Under the pieces are notes generated by a model. That model was not told where the DNA came from. It saw only the letters and a program-made list of their open reading frames with translations, and did no database searches. Positions 54,579 through 64,000 of a stretch of 64,000 nt of DNA are shown piece by piece. Origin of the DNA: Nereocystis luetkeana (taxonomy: Eukaryota > Sar > Phaeophyceae > Laminariales > Laminariaceae); the NCBI GenBank assembly GCA_031213475.1, contig JARUPZ010000025.1:4971676-5035675 (forward strand). The letters run 5' to 3'. The first letter of the stretch is position 1; each line of letters opens with the position of its first letter. The translations under genes and the position numbers were made by a program.

Positions 54579-57500
54579 ATGAAGGGGCTTGTCGGGTCCG
54601 TCGGTGCTGTAGCCGTAATCGCCATCGGCATTTTCCCCGCAGCAAGCGGAACGTCGTTGGGACATGAACCGAAGGACCAAGACCTAACTGCCGCTGTAAA
54701 GGTGGCCGAGTCGCCGTCGACGGCGGCTCTGGACGGTGATATTTCCCGTCGTCTTCAGAGTCGCGGACGCCGCCGCCCCCCTGCGGTCGTCAACGATGAT
54801 GCCCTCGATCCTAACGGCACGGTGAGTCCCTCCCAATAATAGTCGCATTTTGTGGAGGCACTCCCTCACAGCCGCTGGGCTCAGAATAAAAAATAGGGAT
54901 GATCCGTCTCTCATCAAGCAACTAACTGTGCTTTGAGTAAGCGATAATACATCGTTGGAGGGAAAACGTGTACAACTGATGATTGATCACAGTACCTCAA
55001 TGATTGAAGCATCAGGTAGGTGCAGAACATTGAAATAATGCTGTATTGGGTGTGGCAAAGTACAGTGAAATTGCGCCCATCGCCCCGTCGAACGTCTGAC
55101 ACTCCAAAATCCTCGTCGGAGGACGTCTTGTCTGTACCAGGTATTATATACCAGTATCCCATCTTTGAGTGAGCGTAGGGGCACGCAGAGAACCGCAGTA
55201 GACATTTAATATTATACTCGCAACCCGGCTCAATCCCCAGTGTCGACTCGACTGTCGTTTGGCGTCATGTTGGCGGCTGCTAGAAAGAACAGCAGTTAGT
55301 TAGTTGCTACCGTGAGGCTTCCAACGTTGACCTCGCGCGTTGTCGCTGTTGTCGAATATGTTTCCATGTGGTGCATAGCCCGCAGAACGAGCTATCAACG
55401 CACTCACCCAGCGGATTGCATGGGCGGAGACCGAGTTCGCGGCATCGGAAGGCACACTCCACGAAAACAATGGAGACCGCTCGTCAGCCGCCACGTTCCT
55501 CAAGTCGCTGCCGCACGACAATCTGGGACAGGTACAACCAAGCTTTAGAAACTACTAATTCGGCGACTCGACTTCAGAGGGGAACTATTTGTCCTTGAGT
55601 GGGTTGAGAAAACCATGCCAGTATGATGTTTAGGATATCTCCATAGATAGTTCAATCGGTCTAGGCAGTCTGTCGTTTGCAGGTACTATCCGTAGCTGAA
55701 CAATGGAAATAGCAGATAAACAGTGCAATGTGGAGGGCGTAAACCTCGGTTCCAAACGTGTTGACTGACGTGGCCACTAACACCAGAAATGTGCGAATAT
55801 CGTTATCTCTTCGATCTGTGTTTTCGCTGCGAACATGCTGTCGAAACCTAATCTAGAGTAGGTTTTAGCGCTGCTCAAGGTGCTGCACCTACCTGTTTAT
55901 CTATTTTGTTCTCGTGATGACATCATCAGCAGAATGTTGAACGTAAAGAAATCAAGATTTTGTGGGTAAAATCCCTACCGTGGTATTCCACAGAAGAAGG
56001 GGTATATGCCCATGCAAACGATTGCAGCCGCATGAGGTGGTTAACCTATCTATACCTCACTCTAAAACGGTGAAAACAACGATCTTCACTCATTGCCAAC
56101 GCACGCGACCTAGCCCGTGTCGTGTTCAGGGAACCATTCCCATTTGCTGGGCACGACGATGTTGATATCGTGCCTACATAAGGTGAAGTCCAGTTCGTAT
56201 GTATGTGTGTGGTACCGGCCACTCCTCCAGGAGACGACTAACACGTCTAGTTCTACGGTGAACTAACTGTGATGAGATAAAATGCCCCTTTACAACGAAA
56301 GAGAAGATTCCAACGGCCCTGCCAATCGCGATATCCCGTGAAATAAATGTGGATCATGGCTTCTATCTATGATATGGCCTCGTACTCTCAATATTATTGG
56401 TGACCAATTCTCTTTTTTTCGATGAGATCTTTTAGTTTCCGTGCCACTACGACCGACTGGACCAACAAGCGGCTACTCGTAACTCTAAAACGTGTTATAC
56501 CAGCATACTATCATGGTTGGTTTCTTCTGATTGGTGCGATGTTTTGCCTTCCACTTTCCTTGCAACCCACCACGTTTCAGGTAGACAGCGATGCATTCGA
56601 CGCCCTTATCGAGTGCATCGCTCAAGGCGATTTTGACACGTGCCAGGAGGTGCCGGCCGGAGACGACGACGGCTTCCTTGTCAACCCCTCTCGGGGGTCT
56701 CGCCGTAGACATGGCAGGAGCCGCCGGGTACGTTCGTGTTTATCAATAGGAAATGCTGTCACCATGCCCTTTCAAACGGGGCATTTCGACTGGAATCTTG
56801 TCAGCACTCTAGTAACTAACTATAACGCGGCTAACCCACCACTGTACTCTCCGACATTATGTACAGGGGCAAACTTATTGGACACGCCTATAAAGCAATT
56901 GTTAGTAGTGACAATGGCGATGGTATGCTCCGAGCGATGTCCGCCACGAGTCCAGTATTTATTTGCAACACCAGCGTAACCCGTTCAAAGCAATGCATGT
57001 CCAAGTCACTAGTGGGTTTGCTGGTTGTCCAGCATATCAGTTCTTTGGGGATCAGAACTTTGGCTGGGTCGTCCATGACGATACATAATGCATTCGGTTC
57101 ATCCATCCCGAGCAGTAACGAACTCCAGGACGACGTTTTCTCAAAACCACCCGGTTACAATACCGCTCGACACCGTAACGGCCAAAGCCTTGTGCGCTTC
57201 ATTCGTCCTCGTGTTTTGTCCGTCGCGCATTCCGTTCGGATCTTCGCTGTCTTGGTCCTTCGTCAATCTCACCTTGCTGTCACGGTTGTACACTTGGTGC
57301 CACGTTCACGGCCGTTCGTGACCTGCGGACATCAACCACAGCCCCGCCTTGACCATCCCTAGCGCTTCACTGCTCAACTCTGAGGACCTGGTTAGCTGAG
57401 CTCTTGGGGGGCGATATACCCCAAAGTAGTTAGGTTGAGGACTGATTTAGCCGTGACATATAGCCGTTTCAGCCCTGTTGAGGGTGGGCTATTGCTTTAC

Positions 57501-60500
57501 CTCGGAAATACTGTTGTTGCCTTGGGGTAGACGTGCTCCGTTGTCGACTTCGCATTGTTCCACATGCGTTGGGTTGAACGACACAAGGGATACCCCTGAC
57601 CTGGATGCAACTCACTGAAACCGTGAATCCTCAGGCTTCTCAAATGGCGGAACTGTACTGGATGGCTTTGACGAGGGACGTGCCTTTCTCCCAGTATGGA
57701 GAAAACTCGTTAACTGTGGAAGCAGCAGGTAATAAGCAAATATTCGCGTCTCTAAGAGTTGAAGCTTATCCCAAAGCAGAAAATCCCCCACCTCGAAGAG
57801 GATGTACCTATCCTGAGTTTAAGAGAGTCCCTTCCTCGACGCTACAGTCTCCAACAACGATCGTGGCAGGTCATTCAAGGAGACGTGTGACCTATACGTG
57901 TCTGGGTTAGGCCGGATTCTTGCAAGATAGCCTAAAGTGCGCGTAAGGCCGGGGGTGGCAGTAAATCATTATCATATAGGTTCGTTCAGAACAACACAGA
58001 AGTTCCTTCGTGGTTGAACATACTGGAGGCAGGTTCAGGCCTCACACAGTTCTGTACTGAGCTCATGCGCAAGCTCTTGTTTAAGACACACTCAAGTGTA
58101 TACCGCGACCTGCAAGCGTCTCTTGTTCTGGTTTGTTCTATTGTCGCTGGCACATTCCCCGATACCTTTCTTAGGTGCAATCTCCTATCGAAACCCGGAA
58201 CACAACCGCACTGATTTCATAACTCCCACTGCTTCCTGGACGATTTCCACGTTGAATGATCGACAGACAATTTGGCCACCATGCCGGGTTTCGCCGATAT
58301 GAACATGGTGGCGGTCGGGCCCGATGGCAGAGCCGACCCACAGACGCAGCTGTTGCGGTCATCGGCCCTTGGTGTCGAGACGGACCCTTGGTTTCCCAGG
58401 TGCGGTGTGCCACCACGTTAGGGGCGAGCGTGTACTGTGGCGCTGCTTTCAAGTCTTACCATCCGAACTCGCGTGCTCCCATTATTTGAGGTTCAACGCT
58501 CAGGCTGTGTCGTCTTTATAATCCTGTTCGAAGTGTGTGTACAGTGGTTTGGCCGCCAACACACTATACGATGTTTTGAGGTAACTCCACGGACACACTG
58601 ACATCGTTGGTTGCAGTCGTCTTGTTTGCGGTCTGGGTTTATGAAATCAATATTGCTGTCGATCTGGGATATATCGGTTTAATATTCCAGTACATTTCAG
58701 GGTGTCGGTTGGCGCATGTTGAGTGTACCCTGCTGAGTCACACCGCCTCTCGACATTGTCGTCGTTACTCCTTGTTTGTTGATAAACCGGCTGCTTGTGA
58801 AAGACTTCACTATCGACTCCATCACGGTCAAGGCTCAGCAGACGACGTTTGCGCCCGGCGTGGATTACATGGCCGACTATGACGAATGGCTCTTCATACA
58901 GGTTTGCGAAGCAATTAGAGTAAATGTATACATCGACCGTATCTGTAATGGGCGCGCGCGGATGACAATCGGTAATTAATTGAGAGTGCGTCCAATATAT
59001 TTTGAGATATGAGAGCGCGAAAGAAAGAAAATGTAACGTTTGGATGTGATCCACCCCAGCGCTATCTTGCTGGGTTCATGTTCCGTTGACGAGATACCGC
59101 TGTGTTTATCGTGACCTGTATTGCCGCTTGGCTTGTAAACATCAAGCAACGTCATAGACGTGTAGCGGATTTGCGTTTTTGGGAGCGTCGATGTAATGCG
59201 GCGCGCTACTATGGCCGCTGACGCACCCACACGGCACGCCTGCAGATACCGAACAACCTGTCCAGAGATATAAAAACGTGTGGCCGTTTCCATTATCATG
59301 AAGCTTCCGATTGGCGTTTGTGCGCGGCTCACGTGATTTACTGATTACTTCAATCTCAAGATTGCTCCTGGCCTAGGATGATGCCGATGTTTCCGAGGTA
59401 TTAACTCGCCATAGCCGCCAAAACGCTCTTCACCCGTGTGCAATTTCTCCAGAACGGCGGCAAACCTGACTCGCCGGAAGAGGTAGACCCCGTGAAGCGT
59501 TACATCCGCAACTCCCGCGACCTCGCGACGACATCAGCTACCGATACCATCAACACGTGAGTACGACATATGTATGTATCAGCTGCTTATGCTACTATTA
59601 CAAGCGAAGCCTTAGGATTGAACTTTACTCTAAACCCTTTTACCGATGTCATTATTTAATTCTACGCGACCGTGGAATTGATATCACCCCTCGGTTGCAC
59701 CTGCCCACAGCTGAGATGTTCGAAAAATGTCACCACACCCACCTTACGTGACATTAGCCGTTCGCCTGCACACAAATACAAGCTCACCAGTGTGCACCTG
59801 CTCTCGTTTGAAATATAGAAATCGATGTTTGCAAAAACGTATCCGTGTTAAACAAGCACTAATACATGAAGATGCGACTGACGTTCACGCATTGACAGGG
59901 AGGCGTACCGAGCGGCCCTTATACTTATCGAGGAAGGAGCCATCAGCCGTGCCGGCTTCAACGGTCCGTACACAGAAAACGGCCGCCAGGTCGGTTTCGT
60001 CAACTACGGCACCTCCCACATCATGAGGCTTGTCGGAACCGGCGACCTGGCTCAGAGGGCTTCATGGTACCAGAAGTGGAACGTTCACTTGTTCGCCCGC
60101 CCGGAGGTGAGAATTTACCATGTAGCCAACAGTAAATATGATCTATCGAATGTATGCAGGGGTTGGTGAATATCCGCCGATCTGTTGCTCGTAAACCATT
60201 TCTCACGCGATCGTCTGTTTACGAGAGCTGCCTCGTCTTTGCCACAAACTATTTTGTAGGTGTAACTTCGTCCCTGACTGACGAGAGGCTTATCCGGGCA
60301 ATGAGCTACTCAGGCAGTTGAACCCGCTTTCACTGCCGGATCATAGGTCTCTCACCCCTCATGTCCCGTTGTCGTCGTATTTGATGGATTCTGGGAATTG
60401 ACAGGCCGTCGGTGGAACCCTCCACAACGTCCTAAACGGGGACCTCGACGTCGAATTCCCCAGCTCGCTTCTCAACAACAGGCGACTGCTCAGGAGGGTG

Positions 60501-63031
60501 GCAAGACGCAACAGGGAGATCACCGGGCAGCGACGCAGGCGCCCACGAACCTTCCTTCTCCCTCAGGTAAATCCCTTAATACGACATTTACATGTCGCAT
60601 GGATACTCATGTGGTCACGGTCAAGACATGTGCAGCTCGTAGTTCCAGCTGAGTTTATGGCCAGGATCCCTCATATTTGAAACCGTGACATGCGCTTGAC
60701 TCACGTTTCAAAGCCCAACCCGACTATTTCGAAGTTAACATTCTTATCTGTCCGGTCGTGATATTGTCGTAGGATCCAATCTTGCTCGGCTCAGGCATCA
60801 AACGAACTACTCCGCAGCATCCATGCCCCCCGTGTACCTTAATGGACACAAGACATAGGTCATTTTTGGCCTTCCACAAGATGACAGAAGAGTGTCGTTC
60901 GTTTGGGTGAAACAGCAAGGCTCAAACGTCGTTTGGGAAGACCTCCTGGCTATCTATCGGATAACACGTTTTCCTTTCGTTAATGTACGCCGCCTTGCAC
61001 ATACCATTGCCGTGTTCGGGGTCTGTTTCCTCAGGCCGTCAACGAGGGATCGCCAACTCACCCGTCTTACCCCTCCGGGCACGCCGTCCAGAACGGGGCC
61101 TTCGCCACGGTACTCAAGGTACACAGCCGCTTCCACGGTCACAGCAAGTGATTGGATCTAAGAATACAATAGGAACATTCAATACTTTTGTCCGTACAGC
61201 AGACAGAACGGGGGGCAACAACCACGACTTCAGAAGCATGGTATTGTCTATAGTTCTACATCCTGGGCGATGCGTTGTTCTTCCGAATACAAAGTTAGGG
61301 CCGGAAACATTCCAGATTGTCCCGCCGCCGACACGACGGTAAGGCCGTCGCCAAGTATCCCATGGTTGGGATCGGCCGCATCAGTAATTGTCTTGCACAA
61401 TACGCGTTTTGGGTGTACGAAGTACTGTAAAACCGACTGATAGGTACGATCGGTACATGTTGTCATCAACGCCAACCGATATGCGTTTATCGTGTACACA
61501 TCCTATCGCGAATTTCCCGATTTCGCTTATATCTAAGAATCGCTCTTAACATCGCATCGAGCCGATATCCCTGGCCCGACCTGAGACGTGCGTGGCATTC
61601 ACGCTCGCGGCCAAACGTTCGTGTAAAAAATGTTTTTTTCGCTCTAGGAAGTGTTATTTCTTACGTGCGCCGCAGTCTCTTTCGAAGAACTACAACCGTC
61701 TAGGGGTTTTGGCAGCGTCTTCGTTTGTAGGCTGCGCTGCTGTGCCCCATGAGTCAGCGACAGCCTGCACCACTGGCACCCGCGTGTTATAACAGCTAGG
61801 CCGAAAGGCGGTCCAGCCGGTTGCAAGTCCCAAGCCGAACAAGTACGGCCGTTCGCATTACCACCAGGATGCATTCGTACAATGTTCTCTCGTAACGGAG
61901 TTGTCCATGTTGTCCCTGTCGCAACTCATCACCGTGTACCACAGGCTCTTGTCGGACTGGAGCGTGGAGCTTCGTGCTTCAGCAACCCCGTGGTCCCTGA
62001 CGATGAAGGGTTGACCCTTCTGCCCTACACCGGCAACGAATGCCTGACGTACGAGGGGGAGATTAACAAATTGGCCGTCAACGTCGCATTCGGCAGGTAA
62101 ATCGAGAGAGAGCGAATTTGGTTTTGGGAAGAGGAAATAAATACCGAAAATATTTGTATGTAAGCTCGTACCAAGCGTACGTGTTGGTCTCGTTTGGCTC
62201 GTCGGATAGCGCGCCATCACTCGACTTGACTTGATCGAAACGGGTGTTGCATTTGGTATGTTCCGTTTGCGGTGATACGTATGCAGGCAGATGATTGGTA
62301 TCCACTGGAGGATGGACGGCCAGGAAGGGTTGCTTCTCGGCGAGATAGCCGGTGTGCGGATTCTGCAGCAGGTGAGAGCGCAGCCAAAACAACTACCTAC
62401 GATGAATAGGATATATTGGACCCCGCTATTGTACACACGCATACTTGCGTTGCTGTATTTGTCGGTCATGCTGCACACGAATTTTGGGCGGGCTAGTCGT
62501 CATTCCGGAAATATATATATTATTGACATGCATAACTTTGTCATATTTTGATAATTGGGAATGCGGGTTGGTATAAACCTCCACATCTCCGCACCAAAAA
62601 TAAAAATAAAACCAATATTGATCCACGCAACGTCGTCGTCGATACGGACTTTCGTGCATCCTAACAACCGTGCCAATGGTCGACTGCGACACAGTTACGG
62701 CTAAGCCGTGGATCTTCTTCTTGCGGTGCTCTGAATTAATCTCGTACGAGGCGTTCTGCTACACGATGAATCGCAGGTACAATTCCTTGAAGAATCGGCC
62801 GACATCTAGCAGTGTACAAGAACATATATTTGTTTGATTGTGATCACTGTGGTGTATCTCTTGTTATTCTCGTATTTACTTTCGCAGGAGGCCGTGGGTT
62901 TCCCGGAGAACGAGCCCTACGAGTTCCGTCTCATGTCGGGCCAGACGATCAGGCTCGAAACCGACGGGTCATTCTTTATCGACAACCGGAGGTGCAGCGG
63001 AGAGGCGTTCATGGGGGCTGACCTGTGCTAA
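54579..63031 (+). pseudogene. vHPO: vanadium-dependent haloperoxidase, copy 3, probably broken
   Basis: Segments matching the 14 exons: 54579-54821, 55379-55531, 56581-56727, 57342-57390, 57635-57728, 58267-58399, 58791-58901, 59453-59556, 59899-60106, 60405-60566, 61035-61118, 61945-62096, 62287-62371, 62888-63031. Exon 1 is 6 nt shorter but in frame, with a signal peptide and basic pro-region. Active-site residues are all present (Kx7R, HPSYPSGH, Rx5H). Three lesions: one extra base in the C/T tract of exon 3 (about 56685-56692), one missing G in exon 6 (58382-58383), and GG instead of AG at the acceptor before exon 7 (58789-58790). The first lesion leads to TAG at 57360-57362 in exon 4. 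The exon 4 donor is GTTAGC where the other copies have GTAAGT. Coding similarity elsewhere is high, so decay is recent or the indels are assembly errors. A longer in-frame start at 54270 is not supported by the other copies. Confidence 0.8.
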
Positions 63032-64000
63032 GATGTCCAACGCGGGTCAACATCGGTTGTACTCCTCACGAGAGCGGTTCCAAACCTCTACCGTAGCCTT
63101 AATGTAGGGGCTGTATCGACGTAATACCCGCTGGTTTTTAGCGGGGGCTCTTGTCAACGGTACCTGATTGATCACCCTTCCCAGTCAGTTGTGTAACAAG
63201 TAGTGTTTAACGACCGACTTGAACAACTGGGTTTGGGGGCGTCAACTCTCACGTCTTAGCAACGATATCGGAACGGTGACCTCAGTTGTTAACGGTATTT
63301 TCATACCCCAATCTAGCTACGACAAACGCTAAAGCCAGTCAGCAAGCGACTTCACCACTCTTTATCTCTTACACGCAGCTGATGTTCAACAAGGATCTGC
63401 TTCGGCAGAACGGCTGCAGTTGATGTTTGGAGGGGAGTCCGCGCGTGAATACCTCAAAACAAAAGTCACAAGGTTGGAGATGAGGTTGAGGGTTGGGGCT
63501 ATGTTGTAACATGTATGTTTGTACAGGTCGTTGTCGTTATGTTGTGGAAGTGGTTGAAACGAGTGCAAGGTTCACTCACGACCACGTGACGCTGAGCGTC
63601 TGCTCCCCTCGGTATGTTTGCCTGCCACACTTGCATGGGCGATCGCAGAATTCTGAAGATCATAACCGCTAGAACACAAGCATCTCTTTGAACCATCATG
63701 GTTGTTCTTACGAGTTGCATTAGTTTCGCAAAATTTGGCCCTTAAGATGATACAGTAGCGCTGTCAATAGGCCCCGATCCTGTCAATATCGGTCAACAGG
63801 TAGCTTGACCACCCTTGGTCCAGGGTAGGTCTGCTTCAATGAACCGTGGTAGAAGTTAAACAATATTCGTCTGCGTGTCCCTCTCAGGAGTAATGGGACG
63901 GGAGGGGTGACGGGAGGAGTATTGGACACATAAGTATAATACATGTTTGTTCAAGTCGTTGCTAATGTTATTTTTACCTGGTTAATCAAAGCGCGAGGTT
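63032..64000. other. 3' flank of copy 3 to window end
   Basis: The first 300 bases align loosely with the 3' flanks of copies 1 and 2. Segments near 63290-63560 and 63740-64000 look like diverged direct repeats of one another (shared ATGTTTGT, CAAGTCGTTG and GGTT..A AGCGCGAGG-like blocks). No gene is seen. Confidence 0.45.

Larger units (their letters stand above)
53783..63720. repeat. right fragment of unit C
   Basis: Aligns to unit A from about 9150 to 19560. Exons are well conserved, while introns and flanks have diverged so far that only patches align, making this duplicate clearly older than the A/B split. It contains vHPO copy 3. Confidence 0.8.

Overview
The window is eukaryotic nuclear DNA. 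It has no bacterial-style operons; its only recognisable genes are cut into 14 exons each by GT-AG introns of roughly 180-1000 bp. Those genes encode secreted vanadium-dependent haloperoxidases (vHPO, bromo-/iodoperoxidase family). An intron-rich, secreted, tandemly amplified vHPO points to a brown alga (Phaeophyceae, stramenopiles). This placement is inference from gene family and gene structure; no rRNA or other marker is present.

Layout. Bases 1-271 are left flank, with an open reading frame running off the edge on the minus strand. Two head-to-tail segmental duplications of about 20 kb follow: unit A (272-20011) and unit B (20012-39985). Each has about 10 kb of apparently non-coding DNA, then one complete vHPO gene (copy 1, 10262-18904; copy 2, 30208-38880), then about 1.1 kb of 3' flank. 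A third, older unit C starts at 39986 with the same junction but is split: its left part (39986 to about 44065) matches the first 3.7 kb of the unit, and its right part (about 53783 to 63720) carries vHPO copy 3 (54579-63031). The 9.7 kb between them holds an (ATT)n microsatellite, a dispersed TACCAGGTA-type motif, MITEs and a 4.2-kb LTR element (48004-52209) with a perfect 5-bp target duplication.

The three genes share the same 14 splice positions. Copies 1 and 2 each give an intact 624-residue frame and differ at only two residues, both in the N-terminal pro-region, so the predicted catalytic part is identical. The vanadate-binding residues are present in all three (copy 1 numbering: K406, R414, S484-G485-H486, R549, H555). 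Copy 3 keeps them but has two single-base frameshifts and a lost splice acceptor, so as given it looks like a pseudogene, or carries assembly errors.

The genes form a dosage cluster for one extracellular reaction, oxidation of halide by hydrogen peroxide. Apart from these genes I find no other supported protein-coding gene; most remaining open frames are short and are broken or unconserved between units.
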